DNA of 64,000 bases from Bog-473 sp963730395 (GTDB lineage Bacteria > Actinomycetota > Acidimicrobiia > Acidimicrobiales > RAAP-2), in contig CAVSSK010000011.1 in assembly GCA_963730395.1 (NCBI GenBank), forward strand, positions 248,001 to 312,000, read 5' to 3'. Position numbers and translations under genes: made by a program. Below, piece by piece: positions 29,548 through 38,474 of the stretch. A model generated the notes under the pieces. It did not search any database. It was not told the DNA's origin and saw only the letters and a program-made list of their open reading frames with translations. The stretch's first letter is position 1; every line of letters starts with the position of its first letter.

Positions 29548-31279
29548 ATGAAGGTTGTGATTGTGGGAGGAGTAGCCGCGGGCGCGTCCACCGGTGCCCG
29601 GGTACGACGGCTCGACGACTCGGCCGAGATCGTGATCCTCGAGCGGGGCCGCTACGTCTCCTTCGCCAATTGCGGCCTTCCGTACCACATCGGCGGTGAG
29701 ATTCCCGACCGCAACAGCCTGCTGCTCCAGACCCCCGAGAGCCTGGCCGCCTCGCTGGCGCTCGACGTGCGCACCGGCCACGAGGTGGTCGGCATCGACC
29801 CGGCGGCAAAGGAGGTCGAGGTACACGAGGTCGAGGGAGGGCGGACCTACCGCGAGGCCTACGACAAGCTGGTGCTGTGCCCCGGGGCCGAGCCCATCCG
29901 ACCACCCATTCCCGGGGCCGACCTCCCTCGAGTCGATGTCCTGCGCAACATCCCCGACATGGATCGCATCATCGAGGAACTCGATGCCAGTGCGACTCGG
30001 GCCGTCGTCATCGGAGGCAGCTACATCGGCCTGGAGATGGCCGAGGCCTTCCGCACCCGAGGGCTGGAAACCGCGATCGTCGAGCGGACAGACCGTCTGA
30101 TGCCGTGGCTGGACCCGGAGATGACCAGGATCCTCGACTTCCACGTCACGACCCACGGCGTCGACATCCGTCTCGACAGTTCGGCCAAGGCGATCCGTGA
30201 GAAGGGTGCGGAGCTCGTTGTCGAGCTCTCCGACGGCTCGGAGCTCACCGCTGACGTCGTCGTGCTCGCCGTCGGTGTGCGACCCAACGCCGAGTTGGCG
30301 CAGATGGCCGGGGTGGCGACCGGGCCGCTCGGGGGCATCGCCGTCGACGCCCAGATGCGGACCTCGGTCCCCGACATCCTCGCTGCCGGCGACGCCGTGG
30401 AAACGGCGCACCTGCTGACCGGGGAGCCGGTCCTCTCGATGCTGGCCGGCCCGGCCAACCGGGAAGGGCGCATCGCCGCCGAGGCGATCTGCGGTCACGA
30501 GAGTGCCTATCGGGGCAGCCAGGGGACGGCCATCGTCAAGGCGTTCGACATGGCCGCCGGCGGGACGGGCCTGACCGAGGCCCAGCTGCGCGAGCGTGGG
30601 ATCGAGCACCGCAAGGTGTACACCCACCAGAACGACCACGCCGCGTATTACCCGGGCAGCTCGCCCATGTTCATCAAGGTGCTCTTCACCCCGTCGGACG
30701 GGAAGCTGCTGGGCGCCCAGGTGCTGGGCTGGGACGGCGTGGACAAGCGGATCGACGTGTTCGCGATCGCCCTGCGCGCCGGCATGACCGTCTACGACCT
30801 CGAGCACGTCGAGCTGTCCTATGCGCCTCCGTACGGATCGGCGAAGGATCCCGTCAACATGATCGGGTTCCAGGCCTCGAACCTGCTGCAGAGGCGACAT
30901 CGACCTCTGGTATGCGGAGGACTACCCGGCGTGCGCCGAGAGGACGACGATCCTCGACGTGCGCACGGTGGCCGAGTACGAGTACTGGCACATCCCCGAG
31001 GCGATCAACATCCCCTACACCGAGCTCCGTGCCCGGCTCGGCGAGGTGCCGAAGGACCGCCCGGTGTACACCTACTGCCGATCTGGCTTCCGCAGCTACA
31101 TCGCCTACTGCATCCTCAGGCAACACGACTTCGCCGACACGGCGTTTCTCTCCGGCGGCCTGATCACGTTCCACGGGTATCACCGCACGCCGCTCGAGGT
31201 GGGGCAGGGCGGCTTCCCGATCGTCGCCCACGCCGAGGATGAGATGGCGACTCGTCCAGGCGCCCTCGAGCACGTCTGA
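29548..31279 (+). CDS. CoA-disulfide reductase with C-terminal rhodanese domain (one frameshift)
   Basis: About 576 residues. The FAD/NAD(P) reductase part begins MKVVIVGGVAAGASTGARVRR, and the redox-active cysteine is in SFANCGLPYHIGG (about residue 44). Then come VIGGSYIGLEMAEAFRTRG and the dimerisation domain ending SYAPPYGSAKDPVNMIGF. The rhodanese domain (about 470-576) has the active cysteine in YTYCRSGFRSY. Such fusions reduce CoA disulfide or CoA/glutathione persulfides with NAD(P)H and handle sulfane sulfur. The frame changes near 30890 by one extra base between the domains (NLLQ / RGDIDLWYAEDYPA). Confidence 0.87.
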
Positions 31280-31297
31280 TGGCTCGGAGGTTGGGCG

Positions 31298-32339
31298 ATG
31301 AGCCAGATAGAGAAGGTGTTCGCGGCCGACGGCGAGAAACTGAACGTCAAGGGCGGCGCAGCCGTCGCGGCCCTCCTGTTCCTGCTGTGGTTCGTCATCG
31401 TCCAGACGAACGAACAGAAGTACTTCGTCCCCGTCGTCTTCGCCGTCCTCTTGGTGGCACAGAGCGACCCAGGCGGAAACTATCGGCAAGCGGATGGAGG
31501 GAATGTCTCTCTTCGCCCTGCTTGGTGCGCTGGTGACGGCCTTCGGCTTCTACGTGGGAGACGAAGCCTGGGGCTTCGTGGTCCTTGCGGTCTTCGCCGT
31601 GACGCTGGCGTGCGGCTTGGCCGTCAAGCTCGGGGTCCACCGATTCGCTGCGGGTCTGCTGCTCAACGTCTGGTTCCTCGTCGTGCTCTCACTGGCCACG
31701 CATGACACAGGCCACCTCAAGATCAGCGCATGGGACCAGGCACTGGCCTGGCTGGTCGGGGCCGCGGCGTGGATCGCCCTCATGTTCGTCGTGTGGGTGG
31801 CGAGCAGGGGCAGATGGCGGCCCGCACCGGTCATGGACCTCCCGGGGAGCCAATCCCCGGTGCAGTTGACCCGACCGATCGTCCTCTTCGCGTTGATCCG
31901 GTCCCTGGCCCTGGCCGCCTCCGCCGCCATCGCCTTCGGAGGGCACCTGCCCAGCGCCGACTGGATGCCCATCGCCACCATCGTCGCGATGAAGCCGAGC
32001 CTCGAGCAATCCAAGCTGTTCGGCGAGCAGCGTCTGGTGGGTGCGGCCATGGGTGCTGCGGCGGCCATCCCGATCCTGATCCTGGTCGGCAGCAAGCACG
32101 CGCTCGAGGTCATCATCATCCTCCTGGCTGGACTCGGAATAGCCATCCAGGGTGTGAACTACGCCTACTACGCCGCCGCGATTGCCTGTGCCGCGCTCAT
32201 CGCTGCCGACCTGCCCCAGCCGACGGACTACGCCGCCGAGGGGCGGCGGGTCCTCTTCACCATGATTGGCGTCGGCATCGGGGTGCTCGTGATGTTCGTG
32301 GCTGACCGGCTCCAGAAGCACTCTGCCAAGACGGCCTGA
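31298..32339 (+). CDS. FUSC-like membrane protein (one frameshift)
   Basis: About 346 residues with nine to ten hydrophobic segments in two sets separated by a soluble loop (RGRWRPAPVMDLPGSQSP). The second half has RSLALAASAAIAFGGHLPSADWMPIATIVAMKPSLEQSKLFGEQRLVGAA, which fits the FUSC/aromatic-acid-exporter superfamily. The frame changes near 31474 by one extra base (SDPGG / ETIGKRMEGMSLFAL). It follows the CoA-disulfide reductase by 18 bases and precedes the potassium channel by 30, so the three probably form one operon. The cargo is unknown. Confidence 0.75.
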
Positions 32340-32369
32340 CGCATGGTTCCAGAACAAGAGGGAACCACC

Positions 32370-32942
32370 GTGTCCACCACAGAGGCGCCGGCACAACCAG
32401 CGCAAATTAGGGACCTCGCTCTCCGAGGTCGCAGACGACTCGCCGTCGTCGCAGTTGTGCGCACGGGTCTCACGATCGCCTTGGTCGTGGCCCTCTACTT
32501 CGTGCTCCCGTTGGACCACGGCTCCAATGCTCGGGGCGGTGGCGGAGCTGGCACTCGGGAGTCCTCGTGCTCGTGGCGATCATCGCTTGGCAGGTCCGAA
32601 GGATCGTCGGGTCCGACCACCCCATCAGCCGTGCCGTCGAAGCGCTTGCTCTCAGTGTCCCGCTCTACGTGCTGCTCTTCGCCACCACGTACTTCCTCAT
32701 GGCTCGCGCCAATCACGAATTCGTTCGGCGGACCGCTCAGCCGCACCGATGCCATGTACTTCTCCTCCACCGTCTTCACGACCGTCGGCTTCGGTGACAT
32801 CACCGCAAAGACCGAGGCCGCCCGTCTGGTGGTCACAGTGCAGATGTGGCTGGATCTGGTGTTCTTGGGCCTGGTGGTGCGCCTCGTGGTGAACGCGGTC
32901 AAGTTCAATCAACAGCGGCGAGCTGTCGACACGAGCGATTGA
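32370..32942 (+). CDS. Two-TM potassium channel protein (two compensating frameshifts)
   Basis: About 190 residues of the ion-trans-2 type. N-terminal membrane segments (VVRTGLTIALVVALYFVLP, a second around VLVAIIAWQVRR, a third ALSVPLYVLLFATTYFLM) precede the pore loop with the selectivity filter TTVGFGD and a final membrane helix. The middle third lies in another frame (breaks near 32545 and 32735), yet all parts match one channel. The start is GTG at 32370 behind AGAGGG, or ATG at 32343. It is likely cotranscribed with the FUSC-like gene. Confidence 0.75.
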   Translation: MSTTEAPAQPAQIRDLALRGRRRLAVVAVVRTGLTIALVVALYFVLPLDHGSNARGGGGAGTRESSCSWRSSLGRSEGSSGPTTPSAVPSKRLLSVSRSTCCSSPPRTSSWLAPITNSFGGPLSRTDAMYFSSTVFTTVGFGDITAKTEAARLVVTVQMWLDLVFLGLVVRLVVNAVKFNQQRRAVDTSD

Positions 32943-33290
32943 GCTCCCTAACTAAACGCTGGATGCCTTCCCGCCCTGACTGCTGCTGGTCGTTGGGTTA
33001 CGACTCTGCCACCTATCGACGGGGACAGTCAGATTTCCTCGTCACAGACGCTGAACGCGTCGCCATCGGCACGACACCCGGTGACCGGGTGAACGGGCTG
33101 GCGTACTCGGTCCACAACCTCTGCCTCGGCTCGGTGGAGCTAATCGCACAGGCTCGGTGGAGCTAATCCAAAGGCTCGGTGGAGCCTTATAGAAGTCCGT
33201 GACCTTCCGCGCTTACGGCCGACGGCAAGAGGTTCGAATGACTACCATGTCCCGGCTGTCTGAACGGGGCCGTCGTGGAGGAGATCACGT
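32943..33290. other. Gap with triple direct repeat
   Basis: GGCTCGGTGGAGCTAATC occurs at 33128-33145 and again at 33151-33168, and a third partial copy GGCTCGGTGGAGCC at 33173-33186 forms a 5-bp stem with a GGTG loop followed by TTAT. The last copy could act as a weak terminator after the channel gene. A short open frame (VTDAERVAIGTTPGDRVNGLAYS) overlaps the first part, but I cannot support it as a gene. Confidence 0.6.
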
Positions 33291-34643
33291 ATGGAATCGG
33301 ATCCGGGGGCTGCGAAGACAGGTAGGGGACTCCACATGACTCCTCGTGCCCGTAGGGTCATCGCGAGCCTGGGCCCCATCCTGCTGGTCGCCATCGCATT
33401 GGGCTATCTGGTGTTGTGGTTGTTGGCGAGGCCTCCGAACCTTCCGACCACCCGATACGTCGGCGAGTTCTTCGGAGCAGAGGCCGTGCTGCTCCTGTCC
33501 ATGTCGCTCGTCCTGGTCACGCTTCTCACACCCATCGAGCATGCATTCGGCGGCTTGGACCATGTCGGTATCTGGCATCGACGAGTCGCCGTGGCCGGGG
33601 TTCTGCTCTTGGTTCCGCACCTGGCCCTGGTCACCTCTCCCCCGAGCCAATACACAACGACGGGGGGGAAGGCTTTGGGCATTCTCGCCTTCTTGGGCTT
33701 GGTGTTCTTAGCCTTGTGGGCCCTGGCACCGAGTCTGCGTGCCATCCGGTGGTCTAGGTTTGTGCGCCACCTCGCCGGACTCAGTCACGAGCGATGGGTC
33801 ACCGGACATCGACTGACCGGTCTGTTCGTCGCGGCAGCTGTCGCCCACGGAATCATCGTTGATCCCGTGCTTCATGATTCAACCCTTCTGCGGGTCACGT
33901 TCCTGATTATCGGCACAGTCGGCCTGGCTGCGTACGCGTACCGTGAGCTCTTCGCCCGCTTCGTAGTGCCCCAATACGACTACACGGTTATCGACACCGA
34001 GAGGCCTAACGACACGACGCTGACGGTGCGGCTGGAGCCGACCCGCCAGCAGGTCTCGTTCGTTCCGGGCCAGTTCATCTTTCTCTCCCTGGGTGGGCCC
34101 TTCGGCTGGCAGCGGCATGCGTTCTCGGTGGCGAGCGCACCTTCAGACCGGATCTTAGAGGTATCGATTAGGTCCGCCGGAGACTTCACCCGCGAGCTGC
34201 ACGAGGAGTTGCGCTCAGGCACGCCTGCCAAGGCAACCGGGCCCTTCGGAGGATTTGACTACCACCTCGGCGGACGAGAGCAGATCTGGATCGCCGGTGG
34301 AATCGGCGTCACTCCGTTCATGAGCTGGATCCGTTCCATGGACGGGTCGTTCGACTGCAATGTGGCCTTCTACTACTCAGTTGCCCAAGAAGCTGATGCG
34401 CTCTACTTGGACGAAGTGCACAGTGCTCACGAAGCACACCCTACGTTTGACCCGCACGTCGTGTACGCGAATCGGGATGGTCTGCTGACGGCCGAGAAGG
34501 CCATGGCTGGCACGTCCCGTGGTGCCGACGTCTGGGTCTACATGTGCGGACCGCCGGCGATGATGACGTCTCTCAGTGAAGGGTTCCACAAGCTCGGGAT
34601 TCCCACCAACCACATCCGTTGGGAGCAGTTCAACATCAGGTAA
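33291..34643 (+). CDS. Ferric reductase-like transmembrane oxidoreductase with FAD/NAD domain
   Basis: 450 residues. The N-terminal half has five to six membrane helices with the heme-ligand-type histidines (HAFGGLDHVGIWHRRVAVAG, HLALV, HERWVTGHRLTGLFVAAAVAHG). The C-terminal half is a ferredoxin-NADP reductase-type module: RHAFSVASAPSD (FAD), IAGGIGVTPFMSWIRSM (NAD(P)) and VYMCGPPAMMTSL. It moves electrons from NAD(P)H across the membrane to ferric iron or oxygen. ATG at 33336 (MTPRARR) is a plausible alternative start. Confidence 0.88.
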   Translation: MESDPGAAKTGRGLHMTPRARRVIASLGPILLVAIALGYLVLWLLARPPNLPTTRYVGEFFGAEAVLLLSMSLVLVTLLTPIEHAFGGLDHVGIWHRRVAVAGVLLLVPHLALVTSPPSQYTTTGGKALGILAFLGLVFLALWALAPSLRAIRWSRFVRHLAGLSHERWVTGHRLTGLFVAAAVAHGIIVDPVLHDSTLLRVTFLIIGTVGLAAYAYRELFARFVVPQYDYTVIDTERPNDTTLTVRLEPTRQQVSFVPGQFIFLSLGGPFGWQRHAFSVASAPSDRILEVSIRSAGDFTRELHEELRSGTPAKATGPFGGFDYHLGGREQIWIAGGIGVTPFMSWIRSMDGSFDCNVAFYYSVAQEADALYLDEVHSAHEAHPTFDPHVVYANRDGLLTAEKAMAGTSRGADVWVYMCGPPAMMTSLSEGFHKLGIPTNHIRWEQFNIR

Positions 34644-34733
34644 GTGGGCAGGGCCGTGCTTCGGGTGCTGAATCGCCGAGACCTCGGTCTCCTCGGTGCC
34701 CCCACCTGCCCCAACCACGGTGGCCAGCAGCCG

Positions 34734-34790
34734 GGTGGAGTGGAAGTCTCTCTTCGCCCTTGTCGGCGCTCTGGTGACTGCCTTTGGCTT
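34734..34790 (+). pseudogene. Fragment duplicated from the FUSC-like gene
   Basis: These bases encode SLFALVGALVTAFGF and match the FUSC-like gene around 31500-31550 (SLFALLGALVTAFGF) at DNA level, with scattered substitutions. No other part of that gene surrounds it. It is a decayed duplicate. Confidence 0.5.
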
Positions 34791-34852
34791 CCCCAAGGTT
34801 GCTCCCATACGCCCGGGTGGCACGCCACGCAACCTAAATATTCAGTCTCGCG

Positions 34853-35065
34853 TCAGGTCTGTGCCAGCCGGTCGAGCAACTCTTTGTCTCGTTCCAGGAG
34901 TTTGCTCATCCGTGCCATGAACTCCTTGTCTGCCTTCACCCGGGCGATCTCGGCGGAGAGGGACTCGGTGATGAGTGCGTTCACGCTTACGTCCTTGACC
35001 CGTGCAACCGCCTCAGCCGTTTCCGCCGGTTCCTCGGGGAGCCGCACCGTGGTCTGCTTGGCCAT
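34853..35065 (-). CDS. Ribbon-helix-helix antitoxin-like protein
   Basis: 70 residues. QTTVRLPEEPAETAEAVARV is a ribbon plus helix, followed by VSVNALITESLSAEIARVK, the second helix pair of a CopG/Arc-type ribbon-helix-helix DNA-binding fold. The C-terminus is charged and helical (KEFMARMSKLLERDKELLDRL). It follows the HepT gene by about 30 bases on the same strand. A perfect 16-bp palindrome lies 4 bases upstream of its start, fitting autoregulation. Confidence 0.75.
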   Translation of the reverse strand: MAKQTTVRLPEEPAETAEAVARVKDVSVNALITESLSAEIARVKADKEFMARMSKLLERDKELLDRLAQT

Positions 35066-35068
35066 GAC

Positions 35069-35084
35069 ATCTTGATATCAAGAT
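35069..35084. promoter_or_regulatory. Perfect 16-bp palindrome, likely RHH operator
   Basis: ATCTTGATATCAAGAT is fully self-complementary and lies between the HepT stop and the RHH start. RHH antitoxins bind such sites as dimers of dimers, so it is a strong operator candidate. Confidence 0.65.
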
Positions 35085-35096
35085 CGCAGCTGAGCT

Positions 35097-35428
35097 TCAG
35101 ATCTCATCCTTCGACAGCAAGCGCAGTACGGCGAGGTCGAGTTCAGGCAGGTCGTTGTCAATGGTGGCTTGGACGATGGCGTGCGACGTGTCGAAGTAGC
35201 GATGGGCGAGTCGATCGCGTATGCCGGCAATCTCCTGCCATGGAAGGTCCGGTGCAGACGCCAGCAGCTCTTGACTGGTCGCTTGACAGCTTCGCCGATC
35301 TCGATCCACCGAAGACGAACAGCATCGAAGACCAGTCCGTCGCTGAGATCGCCTCGCTCCTGGTAAGTGCGAATGGCTTGGATGGCGTCGATGATGTCGG
35401 CCAGCCACTCCTGGTCGTGACGACTCAC
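35097..35428 (-). CDS. HepT-like HEPN toxin (one frameshift)
   Basis: About 110 residues of the DUF86/HepT RNase family. The first half is RHDQEWLADIIDAIQAIRTYQ and VRLRWIEIGEAVK. The second half, in another frame, is APDLPWQEIAGIRDRLAHRYFD. The toxin motif Rx4HxY is present as RDRLAHRY; the tyrosine is the one AMPylated by the MNT partner in the studied system. One base is missing near 35285. The GTG start overlaps the stop of the XRE-MNT gene by four bases (GTGA), the usual antitoxin-toxin coupling. Confidence 0.78.
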
Positions 35429-35958
35429 AATGGAATCGCTTCCCGCTCTGCCTCGGCACGTACCGCCGGCCGCAGACCGTCAGCCGGTACGACATCAACG
35501 GGCACACCCAGTACCTCGTTCAGTTCTCGCTCCATTCGGCCCAATGTGACGAGGCTCGACCGGGGCGACAGGTCCACCAGGATCTCGACTTCGCTTTCGG
35601 GGGTGTCTTCTCCGCGGGCAACGCTTCCGAACACCCGTACGTTGGAGGCGCCGAACTTCTCGGCTGTAGCGAGCACTTGCCTACGGCGTTGCCTGAGGCG
35701 GCGGCCCAGCGCGGTGTCTGGCAACCCTGGGAGCGCGCCGGGTGCTGGCTCGAGCCGAACGTCCAACCGGTGGCCGGTGGCGGCGATCAGCCGCTCGAGG
35801 GTCCCGAACGACGGCTCTCGACGTCCGGACTCGTACGCACTGACGACGCTCTGGGCGACATGTGCCCGCCGAGCGACGTCGGTCTGCGACAGGTTGGCAC
35901 GAGTACGTGCCTCTCGAAGCAGCGAACCAGGGGAGAGGGGTGACGTCTCCAGAGTCAT
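35425..35958 (-). CDS. XRE helix-turn-helix fused to MNT nucleotidyltransferase (antitoxin-like)
   Basis: 177 residues. The N-terminal Cro/cI-type HTH (SLLREARTRANLSQTDVARR, then QSVVSAYESGRREPS, residues 12-65) is followed by a linker. The C-terminal MNT-type nucleotidyltransferase has GSVARGEDTPESEVEILVDL. In MNT antitoxins the latter reads GSxARG...SDxDxLVD; here the two metal-binding aspartates appear as glutamates (SEVE). The enzyme normally AMPylates HepT to silence it. The added DNA-binding domain suggests it also represses the operon. Catalysis with E-x-E is uncertain. Confidence 0.82.
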   Translation of the reverse strand: MTLETSPLSPGSLLREARTRANLSQTDVARRAHVAQSVVSAYESGRREPSFGTLERLIAATGHRLDVRLEPAPGALPGLPDTALGRRLRQRRRQVLATAEKFGASNVRVFGSVARGEDTPESEVEILVDLSPRSSLVTLGRMERELNEVLGVPVDVVPADGLRPAVRAEAEREAIPL

Positions 35959-36333
35959 AGCCTATAGCGGATTGTCTATTATCATGTGCGGGTCCGTGGA
36001 GAGCGTCGGAAGAGCTCCCGGCGTGCGCGCTACGTGCGCGAACGAGCGGAAGACAGGGCAGAACAGTGCGTTACAGCGGTCCCGCTCACGGCGCGCAGGG
36101 ATACGTCAGAGACTCAGCCGTCCGGGGTCGATAGTCCGAGTGAGACTGGTGCCCTCGACTCTTGCCAGTGCCTCCGCGTCGACTCCCGCCGAGAACAGGT
36201 TGACCAGACGACAGAGGTCACCGGCTCAGGTTGACCGTGTTGTGACGGTGTTGTTGGAGTGCTCCGAGACGCCGGGTCTAGGGTGGAGTGTGACGGGCAT
36301 GTCAGGCGTCGCTGCGGTCGAGAGGGGGCCGGT
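35959..36333. other. Gap between XRE-MNT and beta-helix genes
   Basis: Apart from the 28-bp repeat, I see no gene. ATAGCGGATTGTCTAT at 35964-35979, just upstream of the XRE-MNT start, has short inverted arms (ATAG/CTAT) and may be its promoter or operator. GAGAGGGGG before 36334 is the ribosome site of the next gene. Confidence 0.5.
36018..36045. repeat. 28-bp exact repeat, copy 2
   Basis: Identical to 16187-16214 next to the integrase. This copy lies in the gap between the XRE-MNT gene and the beta-helix gene. Confidence 0.85.
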
Positions 36334-38341
36334 ATGTCGGAACCTCGGCGTGGAGTGGGCCGTTCTCGGCGCACTTTAGGGCTGGTTGCCGCCGCTCTTG
36401 TTGTGAGCAGTGGGCTCGTTGTGCTCGGTGCAGTGGGTGCCGCGGGATCTTCGGACCCAAGCGTGGAGACCGCGTGCAGTGGAACCCTGAGCGGCTCCGC
36501 CTTCACCCTCACCGCCGACTGCGACACGACGGTACCGCTCACGATTCCAGACGGGGTCACCCTCAATGGTGCTGGGCACACCATCACCGCCCACGACGTC
36601 ACCCCCGGGTCTTTCAACGGCGCAGTGTTGTCGAACGCTGGTACGTCGATGAACGTCGAGGACCTGACGATCATGGGCACCGGGTTCACACAGACCCAGC
36701 CCCCGGGTTCTTGTGGGAGGGCGACGTTGAACGGCATTTGGTTCAACGGTGCGGGCGGCTCGGTGACCAACGTAACTGTCAAGGGGATAACGGAGAGCAG
36801 CAACTGTCAAGTTGGACGGGCGATCGTGGCCAACGGAGCTGCTGGTCGGACCCTCACGATCACCGACACCACCGTCAGTGACTACAACAAGGACGGGATG
36901 CACGTGTACGGGATGACCATGAACGTCTCGGATAGCACGATCGGATCCCCCGCATCCCTAAAGGGCGTCACCGGCCAGAACGGACTGGTGTACCAAGACG
37001 GCGCCACGGGCACGACCTCGGGCAGCACCATCAACGGCAGCGGCTACGGCAATGCCAACAACGCAAACACGGCTGTGCTCCTGTTCGGGGCGACAAACGT
37101 CACCTTGACCGGCGACACGATCACGGGCGACGGAACCGACATCGGCGTGGCCGTGGCCTCCAACAGCACCGGCGCGATCGTCGACCGAAATCAGATCGGC
37201 CGGACCGCCCCCGACGTGCCCGACAGTTTCGGCTTCGGAGTGGAGTTGGACCCCGGGTCGACGGCGACGGTGACCTGCAACACCTTCAGCGGCTGGAAGA
37301 CCGACTTGAACGGAGTGCCGCCGCAACCACCTTGCATCACGACCACTGAGTTGCCACCCGCCGAACTGAACACATCCCTATATGGCGACCTTGGAGGCGG
37401 TTGGAGGCACACCGCCCTACACCTGGTCGATCGCGTCCGGTTCGCTGCCACCCGGGCTGTCGCTCTCTTCGGACGGGACTATCACCGGCACTCCGACGGC
37501 GACGGGAACGTTCACCTTCTCGCTCGAGGTTGTCGACTCATTGGGTGCCTCGGCACGGGTGACGCAGTCGCTTGAAGTGACGGTCGAGACCAACGTACCG
37601 GGCTACTGGCTCGGCGCCGCCGACGGGGGCGTCTTTGCATTCGGCTCCGCGACGTTCCATGGATCGGCGGTGGGTTTGCACCCTGTCGCGCCCGTCGTTG
37701 GCATGGCCGCAAGCCCGACGGGCGGGTACTGGCTGGTGGCGTCCGACGGTGGGGTGTTCTCCTTCGGCGCGCCATTCTTCGGGTCCCTGGCCGGCCAGCC
37801 CCTCAGCGCGCCCATCGTGGGCATGGCCGCTACGCCAGAAGGTGACGGCTACTACCTAGTGGGCGCAAACGGCAGCGTGTTCCCATTCGGCGCCGCAGTC
37901 TTCCGTGGCTCGATGCAGGGCGACCCCCTCAACGCACCCGTGGTCGGCATCGCCGTCACCGCGGACAACCAGGGCTACTACCTCGTGGCCGCCGACGGCG
38001 GGCTGTTCACGTTCGGCGATGCCCGCTTCCAAGGATCGATGGGCGGCAAGAGGATCAACCAGCCCGTAGTTGGCATGTCCTTCGACGCCTACACTTCGGG
38101 CTATTGGCTCGTTGCCCGCGACGGTGGGGTGTTCGCCTTCGACGCCCCATTCTTCGGGTCCACTGGGGGACTACGTCTCAATGCGCCCGTCGTCGGCCTG
38201 TCATCGAACGAGAGCGACTCGGGTTACTACCTCGTTGCTTCCGACGGTGGCGTCTTCTCCTTCGGATCCGCCCCGTTCCTCGGCTCGATGGGAGGGAAGC
38301 ACCTCAATGCGGCCGTCGTCGCCTCGGCAGCCATCGGCTAG
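36334..38341 (+). CDS. Secreted beta-helix / Ig-like / GYWLVASDGG-repeat protein (one frameshift)
   Basis: About 668 residues. A signal peptide (RRTLGLVAAALVVSSGLVVLG) is followed by a right-handed beta-helix of polysaccharide-lyase type (residues 40-340: LTIPDGVTLNGAGHTI, TLTITDTTVSDYNKDGMHVYG). Next is a putative Ig domain (GGTPPYTWSIASGSLPPGLSL), then six or so repeats of about 43 residues with the core GYWLVASDGGVFSFG and GSMGG..LN.PVVGMA. The repeats probably fold as a propeller. The frame changes near 37382 by one extra base between helix and Ig domain. The role is likely extracellular or cell-surface, with possible glycan binding. ATG at 36334 follows GAGAGGGGG. Confidence 0.8.
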
Positions 38342-38474
38342 AAGATCGTCTGCTGTCCGGCACATCGCGCCCCCGCATTGGAGGTGGCTCTGACTCTCCT
38401 GCCACCTATGGGACGGGTGCCCAAGGTGGGAGTCTCAGTCGCTCATGGGGTCCTGGTAGCCCGATTGAGTCGCC

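Noticed and set aside
28675..30900. A 741-codon minus-strand open frame
   Set aside because: It runs antisense to the LuxR end, the small 76-residue gene and the CoA-disulfide reductase and has no domain.
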